DNA of 42,631 nt from Azospirillum brasilense (lineage in GTDB: Bacteria; Pseudomonadota; Alphaproteobacteria; Azospirillales; Azospirillaceae). Where the stretch lies: NCBI RefSeq assembly GCF_007827795.1, contig NZ_VITI01000026.1, positions 1 through 42,631 of the forward strand, given 5' to 3'. Under the pieces are notes generated by a model, which was given only the letters and a program-made list of their open reading frames with translations, was not told the DNA's origin and ran no database searches. Below are positions 17,242 through 25,785 of the stretch, in pieces; position 1 is the first letter of the stretch, and each line of letters starts with the position of its first letter. Position numbers and translations under genes: made by a program.

Positions 17242-17925
17242 ATGCCCTCCGCGTCCCGCGCACCGCTCGATCAGTATCGGGACCTGTTCGATGTCTATGA
17301 CGAGCTGGCTATCGACAACCGCGACCAGCTCCAGCGGACGCTCGATCGCCTGCCGGAGGAGGCCGATCCCGTCGCCCGGTTGCACGCTGCCATCGGCGTA
17401 CTGGTCGGCGAGATCGCCCATCTGAAGGCGGAACTCAGCCATCTGCGGCTGGAGGTTCTGGCCCACGCCATTCCTACCCCGCCCCTGGCCCTGCGGGAGG
17501 AGCGCGTCGTCGGCCGCCCGCTGCGCAGCCTCGAGCTCGACGTCACCGGCGTCTTCGCCGGCGCGGGCTGGTCGGCGCCACAATGGCCGGACGGTGGCGG
17601 CCCGGCCTTCCGCTGCGTCCATCCGGAGGCGGGGCGGGGCACGGTCGAGCTTGCGCTCGATCGGACCGTACCGTTGCGCGCCGAATGGGTGCTCGCGGGG
17701 GTTCCGGCGGACGATGCAACGAACGGGGCGGTGCTGTGGGTGGACGGCGCCCCCGCCGAGCCATGGCTGGAACGCGGCGGTGACGGAGAGGTTCGTCTGG
17801 CCTGTCTTCTGCCGGCTCGGCCCGACGAAACCGCCCCCGATATAGCATCCATTTTAGGACGCCTCACCCAGCTGTCCCTAGCCTTTTCCGGAGGCGTGCA
17901 GCGGCTCCGGGTCTATCCGTCCTAA
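17242..17925 (+). CDS. Hypothetical protein with an N-terminal helical/coiled-coil part
   Basis: A 227-residue protein not recognised. The first 75 residues are helical and acidic with heptad-like spacing (YRDLFDVYDELAIDNRDQLQ, IAHLKAELSHLRLEVLA). The remainder is beta-rich with tryptophans (FAGAGWSAPQWPDGG, GAVLWVDGAPAEPWLE) and resembles carbohydrate-binding beta-sandwiches in style, although no motif proves this. Start is ATG at 17242, 14 bases after the glycosyltransferase stop, with only a weak ribosome site, so it is probably part of the same operon. A role in binding or presenting the glycan is a guess. Confidence 0.55.
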   Translation: MPSASRAPLDQYRDLFDVYDELAIDNRDQLQRTLDRLPEEADPVARLHAAIGVLVGEIAHLKAELSHLRLEVLAHAIPTPPLALREERVVGRPLRSLELDVTGVFAGAGWSAPQWPDGGGPAFRCVHPEAGRGTVELALDRTVPLRAEWVLAGVPADDATNGAVLWVDGAPAEPWLERGGDGEVRLACLLPARPDETAPDIASILGRLTQLSLAFSGGVQRLRVYPS

Positions 17926-17976
17926 CGTTTCCCGGCGTCCCGGCCGGCTTCCCTTCTTTCCGAAAACAGACAAGAC

Positions 17977-20900
17977 ATGCGGTGCGCCATGCGGCACAAA
18001 GACGACATTCCCGGACAGGTCCATGGGGTCGAGCTCGACTTCATCGCCCGGCTCGCCGCCAGCCTGCGGCCGGGCGCGCGTCTGGTCGAGTTGGGTTCCC
18101 TGTTCGGACGCTCCTCCTGGACTTGGGCGCAGGCTAAGCCGGCGGACGCCGTCCTCTACTGCATTGACCCGTGGCGCCGGGAGCCCTGGATCAGCGTGCT
18201 GGAGGCCGAATTCAGGACGAGCTTCAGCCTGGAAACCTTCTGCCGCCATATGGCCGACTGCACGGATGTCGTGCCGCTACGCACCACTAGCCCCGACGGG
18301 GTGGGCGACTGGGCGGTGCCAGTCGATCTGGTGTTCGACGACAGTGTCCACTGCAACCCGGTGTTCCGCCGCAACCTCGACTTCTGGCGCCCGCTTCTGC
18401 GCGCCGGGGGCATCCTGTGCGGCCATGACTACCATCCTGACTTCCCTGACGTGGTGGCCGAGGTGGACGCCTTGGCCGAGCGGGAGGGGGCGACGGTGGA
18501 GCGCGCGGGTGCCGTGTGGGCCGTCCGGGTGCGCGAGGCCGGGAGGCGCGCCGCGGCGTTTGAAACGGAAGGGGACCGGCCCCCGGCGCTCTCCCTAGCG
18601 CTGGACGAGGTCCCGCCCACCTTTAGCAAGCGCGCTGCCATGATCAACCGGGAGGAGGCGGCGCTCTGTTACCAGCTCGCCCGCGACCATACCGACGGCA
18701 GCGGTGCGATCGTCGACCTCGGTTGCTTCCTCGGCGAAACGACCCGCCTGTTCGCCGAGGGCCTGCGCGCCAACCCGCGGATCACCACCCCGATCACCGG
18801 GATCGGCAAACGGATCTGGGCCTACGACCGTTTCCTCTTCGAGCCCTACAAGGGATACGACGCCTGCGTTTCCGAAGCCGAGGTGTCGACCCGCTCCTTC
18901 TTCCCGCTATTCAGCGAGCGGATCGCCGAGGTGGCCGACGCGGTCACCGTGGTTCCCGGCGACCTTCTCCAGCTCGACTGGACCGGGCAGCCGATCGACA
19001 TCCTGTTCGTCGACATCGCCAAGAGCTGGCGGCTCAACGACCGCGTCATCAAGCTCTTCTTCCCGGCGTTGCGCCCCGGCAGGTCGGTCATCGTCCAGCA
19101 GGATTATTTCTACTGCAATGCTCCCTGGACCATCATCACCATGGAGCTGTTCGCGGACTGGTTCGTCTACGAGGGGGCGGCCTTCGGTTCTTCAGCCATC
19201 TTCACCCTGCGCCGGCCCCTGCCGCGTGCGCTGCTTGAGGTCGACCTTGACCGCCACCTGTCCCTGCCGACGAAGCTCGCCCTACTCGACCGCGCGCGTC
19301 GCCGGCAGAGCGGCTGCCGGGCTCTGCTGATCAGCACGGCCATGGTCTTCACGCTGATCCTTGAAGGCCGACTCGACCAAGCCTTGGCCGAATACAGGCA
19401 TGTGAAGGTGGCGGCCGAGCAGTCTCCCGACGACGGCTGGCGCGGCGCGCTGCTGTGGAACCTGGAGCAATTGGGCAACGAGTTCCGTCCGCGCTTCGCC
19501 TCCCAGGGCGTTGCCATCGCTGAGTTCGAAGGGCTGATCGGCCCGGCTGCCTATTGCGGCCGCGTTGCTGTGGCGAAGGACGGGCGCGTCCGCCTTCTTG
19601 ACGCCATCGCCGACGAATCCGCCTTGAAGGGGCGCCAGCTCACCGTCCTGCACGGCACGGCCGAAGGGAAGAGCGTGACGGTGCGCGAGCACGGACCTAA
19701 CTGGGACGAGATCGTCCTCGCCGATCCCTCGGCCCTGCCGGCTGGGGAGACGGCCGCCTGCATCGCTCTGTCCGATTATGTCGGGCTCCGCCCGGTCGGG
19801 CGCGGGGCGGAGGGCTGCCGGCTACTCTGGCTGGAAGCCGCCCGCGACCATTTCGTGCAGCGCCACATCCCCGCCACGCCGGGCACTCCGGTGCGTTTGG
19901 AGGTGGAGATCGAGGACGCCCCGCATTTCGACGTCGAGCTGACCGATGTCGTGGCCGGAAGCGGGGCCGTGTTCGACCTCGCCACGCTGGCCGCTGCCCC
20001 GCCGCGCAGTGCCGGGATGATGCCGCTGGACGGCGCGCAAGCGGTGCCGTACGGCAACGGGGTACGCCTGTCCATCGCCTATCAGGTCGGCGGCGACTTC
20101 GCCGCGCCGCGCCTCACCCTGTTCGCCCGCAAGGACGGGGTCCTCGCGGGTGCCGGGATCACCGTCCGCAGTGCCCGCCTCCTGTCGCTGGAGCCGAAGT
20201 CCTTCTCCGATTTGGGCGGCCCCCGCATTTTGGTCGTTTCGGCGGATCCGACCTGCCCGCAGGATAGCGCGGCACGCCACCGCCTCAATCATCTCTGCCG
20301 GGCCTTGAAGGCGCGGGACGCCGCTGTCCATCTGGTGGTCGGCCTGCCGCCTGGGAGCGTCGGCGTGGATGGCGACGCCCTGCGCACCATGGCCCGGATG
20401 TGGGATTCGGTCCAACTCGTGCCCCTACCGGATGCGCCCACCGCTGGTGCTGCGGACTGGCCGTCGGCGATCCGGGGCGCCATCGACCTAGAGGTGCTGA
20501 GCGAGCGCTTCCACGCCGTGGTGGTCGCCTCGCCCGAACTGGCCGGGGTGCTGTGCCTATTCGAGAACCTGCAGGTCCTGCGGGTTCTCGACCTGTCCGC
20601 CGCGACGGCACGGACAGGGGAAAGCGACCTGACGGAGCGGGCCGACCTTCTGCTGGCCGCCACCGAGGCGAGGGCCGCCGCGCTGAGGCAGCGCACCGCT
20701 CGCCCGGTGCTTGTGCTACCCAGCCATGCCGAGGACCTCTTCGTCCCCCGCACCGGCACGCCACTGGAGCCGATGCCCGCGCGGCGGATCGGCGTGCTAT
20801 CCGGCGACCCGGAGGAGGCGGCCAGTTTGCAACGCCTGATCGACGCCCTGTGCGCGCGGGAGCATCGCCTCCCCGGGGACACCGAACTGTGGATCGCCGG

Positions 20901-21660
20901 GCCGGCCGTGGCCGGCCTGGACGATGCCGCCGCGCGTTTCGTCCGCGTGCTGCCGGCGGTGGGCGACCTCGACACCTTCCACCGGTCGCTCGACGTCTGC
21001 GTGGCCTTGGAGGGAGGAGGCTCTCAACCCCTCGGCGCCGTCTGCGCGCTGAGCCACGGGGTGCCGCTGATCGGGACCGCGGCGGCGCTGCACGACCTGC
21101 CGGCGGACAGCGTGATTGGGCAACGCCACTACCGCTACTCGGGCATGGACGCCTTGACGGAAGGGCTGGTCGAGCTGATGGCGGACGGCGGGGATCTCCC
21201 TGCCCTGGCGGAGGAATCGCGGACCCGGCAATGGGCTGCTGGACGGATCTGCGAAGCCGCCCTCGACGAACTGATTGTCCGCATCCGGGCTCCGCACTGG
21301 AGCGCCGACCGCCAGTCGGTGCCGGTGTTCGAACTGGACGACCGGCTGCCGGATGACCGCCCCGTCTATCTCTATGGGGCTGGAGCCGGCTGCCGCATCC
21401 TGCTGGACCTGCTGTCGGACGACCAGCGCCGCCGGATCGTCGGTGCCATCGACCGGTTCTGCCACGGCGAGACACGCTTCGGCTACACCGTCCTGGCGCC
21501 CGAGGCGGTGCCGGAGGAGGACCGCAGCCGCGGCGTTTTCATCCTGACGCTGACCACCAAGGCATGGCGGAGCGCTGCGAACGATCTCCGGGAGGCCGGT
21601 TTCGAGGACGTGCGGACCGCCTTCTATCCCATCCGCCGGGCGATGCGAGAGACGGAGTGA
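17977..21660 (+). CDS. Multidomain protein: two methyltransferase domains, glycosyltransferase-like domain, C-terminal sensor
   Basis: A 1227-residue polypeptide. Residues about 20-190 are a Methyltransf_24-like domain (RLVELGSLFGRSSWTW, LVFDDSVHCNPVFRRNLDFW, GGILCGHDYHPD). Residues about 215-410 hold a second methyltransferase (AIVDLGCFLGETTRLFAEG, IDILFVDIAKSWRLNDRVI, GRSVIVQQDYFYCNAPW). Residues about 420-740 are unassigned, mixed helix and beta. Residues about 745-1095 read like a GT-B glycosyltransferase (RILVVSADPTCPQDSAARHR; RRIGVLSGDPEEAASLQRLI; VCALSHGVPLIGTAAALHDL). The last 120 residues are a Rossmann-like sensor (VYLYGAGAGCRILLDLLSD). Start ATG at 17977; ATG at 17989 is an alternative. 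One protein may both methylate and glycosylate a carrier. Confidence 0.75.
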   Translation: MRCAMRHKDDIPGQVHGVELDFIARLAASLRPGARLVELGSLFGRSSWTWAQAKPADAVLYCIDPWRREPWISVLEAEFRTSFSLETFCRHMADCTDVVPLRTTSPDGVGDWAVPVDLVFDDSVHCNPVFRRNLDFWRPLLRAGGILCGHDYHPDFPDVVAEVDALAEREGATVERAGAVWAVRVREAGRRAAAFETEGDRPPALSLALDEVPPTFSKRAAMINREEAALCYQLARDHTDGSGAIVDLGCFLGETTRLFAEGLRANPRITTPITGIGKRIWAYDRFLFEPYKGYDACVSEAEVSTRSFFPLFSERIAEVADAVTVVPGDLLQLDWTGQPIDILFVDIAKSWRLNDRVIKLFFPALRPGRSVIVQQDYFYCNAPWTIITMELFADWFVYEGAAFGSSAIFTLRRPLPRALLEVDLDRHLSLPTKLALLDRARRRQSGCRALLISTAMVFTLILEGRLDQALAEYRHVKVAAEQSPDDGWRGALLWNLEQLGNEFRPRFASQGVAIAEFEGLIGPAAYCGRVAVAKDGRVRLLDAIADESALKGRQLTVLHGTAEGKSVTVREHGPNWDEIVLADPSALPAGETAACIALSDYVGLRPVGRGAEGCRLLWLEAARDHFVQRHIPATPGTPVRLEVEIEDAPHFDVELTDVVAGSGAVFDLATLAAAPPRSAGMMPLDGAQAVPYGNGVRLSIAYQVGGDFAAPRLTLFARKDGVLAGAGITVRSARLLSLEPKSFSDLGGPRILVVSADPTCPQDSAARHRLNHLCRALKARDAAVHLVVGLPPGSVGVDGDALRTMARMWDSVQLVPLPDAPTAGAADWPSAIRGAIDLEVLSERFHAVVVASPELAGVLCLFENLQVLRVLDLSAATARTGESDLTERADLLLAATEARAAALRQRTARPVLVLPSHAEDLFVPRTGTPLEPMPARRIGVLSGDPEEAASLQRLIDALCAREHRLPGDTELWIAGPAVAGLDDAAARFVRVLPAVGDLDTFHRSLDVCVALEGGGSQPLGAVCALSHGVPLIGTAAALHDLPADSVIGQRHYRYSGMDALTEGLVELMADGGDLPALAEESRTRQWAAGRICEAALDELIVRIRAPHWSADRQSVPVFELDDRLPDDRPVYLYGAGAGCRILLDLLSDDQRRRIVGAIDRFCHGETRFGYTVLAPEAVPEEDRSRGVFILTLTTKAWRSAANDLREAGFEDVRTAFYPIRRAMRETE

Positions 21661-22225
21661 TGCGGGTAGCGGCGCCATGGCTGTGGATTGGCGCCTAAGC
21701 TCGACTTTGGCCATTTTCGAGCATCAGCCGATGCCTGCGAACCGTGGTTCTCCTGGCAATCGGCGGCCTTTCGGGGACTTCCCGGAGGCGGAGCCCCGGC
21801 CTGGACAGGCAGAAAAGGGGTTCCGCCGTCCCGAGGACGGTGAGCGCCCCATCCTCGCTCGCTCGAGGATGGAGAACCTTTATCCCCACCATATCACCTC
21901 AAGCGCTCCTTCGCTTGGCTCAGCGGCTATTATCGGCTGAACATCATCTTCGAGCGAACCACGCAAAGCCCGATCGCCTTCATTTCCATGCTCGCAACCC
22001 GCCTCCAGCGCCTCAAGGCCCCACAAAACCAAGCCTGACACCGGGCAAACAGGTTCTTATCGAGGCGACCACCAGCGAGCGCCTGCGGCTTGCCAAGAAT
22101 TCGCACGCATGGGAGATTGACTTTCTCAGCGTATCGCCCTGCGGGGACGGCACACCCTACATGCGCATCGACCAATACTTGCAAAATCCATCCACCCTCT
22201 GACTGCATAGAGAGAACGTCCGAGC
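21661..22225. other. 565-base spacer with a hairpin and a transposase remnant
   Basis: No intact gene. A hairpin at 21849-21872 (CCATCCTCG / CGAGGATGG) may end transcription of the upstream operon. A 45-codon transposase tail lies at 21904-22038. The part from 22040 to 22202 has an open frame ending in DGTPYMRIDQYLQNPSTL that I do not recognise and that has no start of its own. AGAGAGAA at 22209-22216 is the ribosome site for the next gene. Confidence 0.5.
21904..22038 (+). pseudogene. Transposase C-terminal remnant (IS5-like)
   Basis: Forty-five codons ending in TGA read SFAWLSGYYRLNIIFER, then TTQSPIAFISMLATRLQRL. The W-L-x-x-Y-x-R-L-N-x-x-F-E-R pattern is the C-terminal catalytic-glutamate region of IS5-family transposases. 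Nothing upstream belongs to the same gene, so it is a fossil. Confidence 0.5.
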
Positions 22226-22915
22226 ATGTCCTTTACCCCCGACCTCGATCCGGAGTTCATCGACATCTATGAGCGGTGCCGGGGCGCCACCATGACAACG
22301 GTGGAGCGGATGTTCGGCCTCTACAAGGCGGTCCGCTACGTCGTCGAAGCCGGCATTCCTGGAGCACTGGCGGAGTGCGGTGTGTGGAAGGGCGGATCGG
22401 TCATGCTGATGGCCGAGACCCTGCGCCTTCTCGGATGCAACGATCGGCCGCTCTACCTGTTTGACACCTTCGACGGGCTCCCCCTGCCGGGCGATCTGGA
22501 TATTGCCTTCGACGGCGACGCCGCTATGGACCTGATGCTGAGAACGCCGAAGGACGCACCGGATTCGATCTGGTGCGTTGCGGCGGAAGAGGAGGTGCGG
22601 CGCAACCTCCTGTGCACCGGCTATCCAGAATCCATGATCTATTTTGTTCCCGGCCGTGTCGAGGAGACCATTCCGGACCAAGCCCCCGAAAGGCTTGCCC
22701 TGCTCCGGCTGGACACCGACTGGTACGAATCGACCAAACACGAGCTGGAGCACCTCTACCCACGCCTTTCGTCGGGCGGCGTCCTGATCATCGACGACTA
22801 CGGACACTGGCTCGGCGCGCGCAAGGCCGTGGACGAATTCCTCGGTCGGTTGCCCGAAAAGGTGCTGCTGAACCGTCTCGACTATTCCGGACGGATTGCT
22901 GTCAAGCGCGGTTGA
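22226..22915 (+). CDS. TylF/MycF-type macrocin O-methyltransferase family protein
   Basis: A 229-residue class I methyltransferase of the TylF family, which are metal-dependent sugar O-methyltransferases. Visible marks are GALAECGVWKGGSVMLMAET (motif I), LYLFDTFDGLP, the LALLRLDTDWYESTKHELEH metal/catalytic block, YPRLSSGGVLIIDDYGHWLG and RKAVDEFL. All are in the right order and the length matches the family. The start ATG at 22226 has AGAGAGAA upstream. It lies alone between the spacer and the sugar dehydrogenase. Likely methylates a sugar in the island's glycan. Confidence 0.9.
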   Translation: MSFTPDLDPEFIDIYERCRGATMTTVERMFGLYKAVRYVVEAGIPGALAECGVWKGGSVMLMAETLRLLGCNDRPLYLFDTFDGLPLPGDLDIAFDGDAAMDLMLRTPKDAPDSIWCVAAEEEVRRNLLCTGYPESMIYFVPGRVEETIPDQAPERLALLRLDTDWYESTKHELEHLYPRLSSGGVLIIDDYGHWLGARKAVDEFLGRLPEKVLLNRLDYSGRIAVKRG

Positions 22916-23073
22916 CCACAGGCCGCAGTTGCGGTCCTAAATTCCAGGATGAAGGACGTTCCGGACTGTAGGAAGGCTTCGGCACGCCTCCAGTTCAAGG
23001 CTTCCGCTTGGCGGCGGGGCGTGTATAAGACACGTCCTTGCGCCCTGCTCGCCTGTGAGGAGCCTTGTCCACC

Positions 23074-24366
23074 ATGATCCACGCCCGCCGCATCTCGGTG
23101 ATCGGACTCGGCTATGTCGGCCTGCCCGTGGCGGTCGCGTTCGGTCGGTCGGGTGTTCCCGTCGTCGCCTTCGACATCGATGCGCGCCGCATTGCGGCGC
23201 TGCGGGCCGGGCACGACCACACAGGCGAGGTTCCGGATACGGACTTGGCGGCGGCCGGGCTGCACCTGACCGACGATCCTGCGGATCTGGCGAAGGCCGA
23301 CTTCCACATCGTCACCGTGCCGACCCCGATCGACGATGCCCGGCGTCCGGACCTGCGCCCGCTGCTGGCCGCCAGCCACACCGTCGGGCGGCACCTGAAG
23401 CGCGGCGACGTGGTGGTCTACGAGTCCACCGTCTATCCCGGCGCCACCGAGATAGACTGCGTGCCGGTTCTGGAGGCCGAATCGGGCCTCACCTACGGGC
23501 GGGACTTCACGGTCGGCTACTCGCCAGAGCGCATCAACCCCGGCGACAGGGAACGCCGGTTCGAGACGATCACCAAGGTCGTCTCCGGCTCTGACCCGGA
23601 GACGCGGGCGCTCATCGCGGCGGTCTACGGCAGCGTGGTGAAGGCCGGCGTGCACGAGGCCGCCACCATCGCCGTGGCCGAGGCCGCCAAGGTGATCGAG
23701 AACACCCAGCGCGACGTCAACATCGCCCTGATGAACGAACTGGCGGTGATCTTCCATCGGATGGGCATCGACACCCGCGACGTGCTGGCCGCCGCCGGCA
23801 CGAAGTGGAATTTTCTGAAGTTCCAGCCGGGGTTGGTCGGCGGCCACTGCATCGGCGTGGATCCCTATTATCTGACCCACCGGGCGGAGCAGCTCGGCCA
23901 CAACCCGGAAGTCATCCTGGCGGGCCGGCGCATCAACGACACCATGGGCCAGTATGTGGCGCAGGAGACGGTGAAGCGGCTTCTGCGTCGGAGCACCGGG
24001 CCGGCTGGGCCGCTGCGGGTGACGGTGCTGGGCCTGACGTTCAAGGAGGACGTGCCCGACATCCGCAACACCCGCGTGGTGGACATCGTGGCGGAGCTGG
24101 CGAGTTTCGGGGTGGAGGTCGCGCTTCACGATCCACTGGCTTCGGCGGAAGAGGTGGCCCACGAGTACGGCCTGACCCTGACCGCGCGGGACGCCCTGCC
24201 GCCCGCCGATGCGGTGGTATTGGCCGTTCCCCACGCCGTCTACCAGGCGGAAGGCTGGGAACTGGCGACCGGTCTGCTGAAGGACCGCCGTGGCCTCGTC
24301 ATGGACGTGAAGAGCCTGCTCGACCGCGGCGGCGTGCCGGACGGTGTAGAGCTGTGGCGGCTGTAA
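23074..24366 (+). CDS. UDP-N-acetyl-D-hexosamine 6-dehydrogenase (TviB/WbpO-like)
   Basis: A 430-residue NAD-dependent enzyme that oxidises a UDP-N-acetylhexosamine (GalNAc most likely) to the uronate. The N-terminal Rossmann motif is ISVIGLGYVGLPVAVAF. The central part has VVYESTVYPGATE, GYSPERINPGD and AAKVIENTQRDVNIALMNEL. The catalytic cysteine is Cys259 in GGHCIGVDPYYLTH, the form used by the TviB/WbpO branch rather than UDP-glucose dehydrogenases. The C-terminal domain has TVLGLTFKEDVPDIRNTRV. Start: ATG at 23074 gives about 11 bases from GAGGAG; TTG at 23065 is closer but too tight. It would supply an acidic sugar for the glycan. Exact hexosamine cannot be told from sequence. Confidence 0.9.
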   Translation: MIHARRISVIGLGYVGLPVAVAFGRSGVPVVAFDIDARRIAALRAGHDHTGEVPDTDLAAAGLHLTDDPADLAKADFHIVTVPTPIDDARRPDLRPLLAASHTVGRHLKRGDVVVYESTVYPGATEIDCVPVLEAESGLTYGRDFTVGYSPERINPGDRERRFETITKVVSGSDPETRALIAAVYGSVVKAGVHEAATIAVAEAAKVIENTQRDVNIALMNELAVIFHRMGIDTRDVLAAAGTKWNFLKFQPGLVGGHCIGVDPYYLTHRAEQLGHNPEVILAGRRINDTMGQYVAQETVKRLLRRSTGPAGPLRVTVLGLTFKEDVPDIRNTRVVDIVAELASFGVEVALHDPLASAEEVAHEYGLTLTARDALPPADAVVLAVPHAVYQAEGWELATGLLKDRRGLVMDVKSLLDRGGVPDGVELWRL

Positions 24367-24437
24367 CCGCAGCCTGCTTCGGGCGGAAGTAAGCAGGTTC
24401 CGTTGCAAAGTTTGACGATGGGCGGAGATGGGATAAA

Positions 24438-24464
24438 ACCCCAGCCCCTTTCGGTGGCTGGGGT
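24438..24464. terminator. Hairpin after the dehydrogenase
   Basis: ACCCCAGCC, nine-base loop, GGCTGGGGT. A TTTTAT run follows it on the minus strand, so it is a better terminator for minus-strand transcription; on the plus strand it may still end the dehydrogenase transcript. Confidence 0.5.
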
Positions 24465-24572
24465 GACAGGTGAAGCGGTCCAAGCAGAATCCATTCAAGG
24501 GTCAGCGGCGGGTTCTATCCTGAAGTGCAACTCTTGTGTCAGTACAAGGGCTTACCGGCTTCAGGTGTCAGG

Positions 24573-25631
24573 ATGGGCACGCAGTATTCTCACATCGATC
24601 TGGCCGAACGGCGACGCATTCAGAAAATGCGTGACGCTAAGGTGCCGGTGGCGGTGATCGCGGCGGAACTGGGCCGACACCGCTCGACCATTCACCGCGA
24701 AATCCGGCGCAACTTCTACCACGACCCCTTTCGCGACCGCTGGGGCCAGGAGTACCGGGGCTACTACTGCACCACGGCCGACGCTTACGCCCGCAAGCGG
24801 CGGGCGCGGCGAGCCAAGCTGGCGTTGCGGCCCGAACTGCGCGACCATGTCATCGCCAAGCTGCGCGCGGGCTGGTCGCCCCAGCAGATCGCCGGGCGGC
24901 TCCGGCGCGAGCCCCTGCCCTGCGGCACCGTCTCGCACGAGACCATCTACCGCTTCATCTATGGCCCCGACGGCCGCGGCCTGGACTTGTACGCGTTGCT
25001 GGCCGTGGCGCGGCGCCGGCAACGCGCGGGGCGCAAGCCGCGCAGCGGCCCGATCCCGGCGGCGCATTGGATCGCGAACCGGCCGGCCGAGGTGGTCACC
25101 CGGCAGAGCTTTGGGCATTGGGAAGGCGACTTGGTCATCTTCGCGCGTCAGTTCGGCAAGGCCAACGTGACGTCGCTGCAGGAGCGGCACAGCCGCTTTC
25201 ACATCCTGCTGTCCAACGACGGCCGCCGCTCCGTGCGGGTGATCGGACGCATCGCGGAGGTGCTCGCCCCGCTGCCCCCCGAGGCCCGGCGCACGATCAC
25301 TTTCGACCGCGGCACGGAGTTTTTCGCCTACAAAAGTTTGGCGATGGCCAGCTATTTCTGTGACCCGCATAGCCCCTGGCAAAAAGGTGGGGTGGAGAAC
25401 GCCAACGGGCGCCTGCGCCGGTTCCTTCCGCTCGCCACTGCGGAAGCCGACCGCACCGTCGGCGCCTTGAACGCCTTGGCCGAGCGCTTGAACAACACGC
25501 CCCGGCGCTGCTTGGGTTACTTGACGCCCGCCGAAGTCTTCGCGGCCAGCCTCGCCGCCCTTACGGTTCCGACAGGCCCAGCGGCTCAGGCCGGCTCGCC
25601 GACGGTCACACCGGTGGGTCCACAGGCTTGA
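24573..25631 (+). CDS. IS30-family transposase
   Basis: A 352-residue DDE transposase. The N-terminal helix-turn-helix IAAELGRHRSTIHREIRRN is the IS30 signature. The catalytic core has GHWEGDLVIF (first Asp), TFDRGTEFF (second Asp) and PWQKGGVENANGRLRRFLP (Glu), followed by LNNTPRRCLGYLTPAEVF, the canonical end of this family. Length is normal and no frame breaks are seen, so it is probably active. Start ATG at 24573. The C-terminal 25 residues are low-complexity and end inside a strong hairpin. Confidence 0.93.
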   Translation: MGTQYSHIDLAERRRIQKMRDAKVPVAVIAAELGRHRSTIHREIRRNFYHDPFRDRWGQEYRGYYCTTADAYARKRRARRAKLALRPELRDHVIAKLRAGWSPQQIAGRLRREPLPCGTVSHETIYRFIYGPDGRGLDLYALLAVARRRQRAGRKPRSGPIPAAHWIANRPAEVVTRQSFGHWEGDLVIFARQFGKANVTSLQERHSRFHILLSNDGRRSVRVIGRIAEVLAPLPPEARRTITFDRGTEFFAYKSLAMASYFCDPHSPWQKGGVENANGRLRRFLPLATAEADRTVGALNALAERLNNTPRRCLGYLTPAEVFAASLAALTVPTGPAAQAGSPTVTPVGPQA

Positions 25632-25674
25632 TCCGCCCTGAGCTGGGGAGGGCTCGTCGGATCAAGCCTGTGGA
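25619..25674. terminator. Strong hairpin over the IS30 stop codon
   Basis: A perfect 16-base stem (TCCACAGGCTTGATCC with GGATCAAGCCTGTGGA) and a 24-base loop. It overlaps the IS30 stop codon and probably ends transposase transcription or blocks read-in from outside. No T-run follows. Confidence 0.5.
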
Positions 25675-25785
25675 CTACCGGCATGACCTCACGCCAACCT
25701 TCCCCAAGGACGAAATGCACTCACGGCGAGGCGTAAAATCCTAAAACAATCCAGTGTCGCGCTTCAGCTGGAATCCGCGAGCAGT

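Larger units (their letters stand above)
24521..25723 (+). mobile_element. IS30-family insertion sequence
   Basis: About 1.2 kb with one intact transposase. The left end reads TGAAGTGCAAC; the right end, on the other strand, reads TGAGTGCATTTCG, so the termini are similar but imperfect inverted repeats. Boundaries are therefore approximate and no target duplication was identified. Confidence 0.65.

Noticed and set aside
20285..21475. Minus-strand 396-codon open frame opposite the 1227-residue gene
   Set aside because: Low-complexity Arg/Pro/Ala translation, typical of an antisense shadow.
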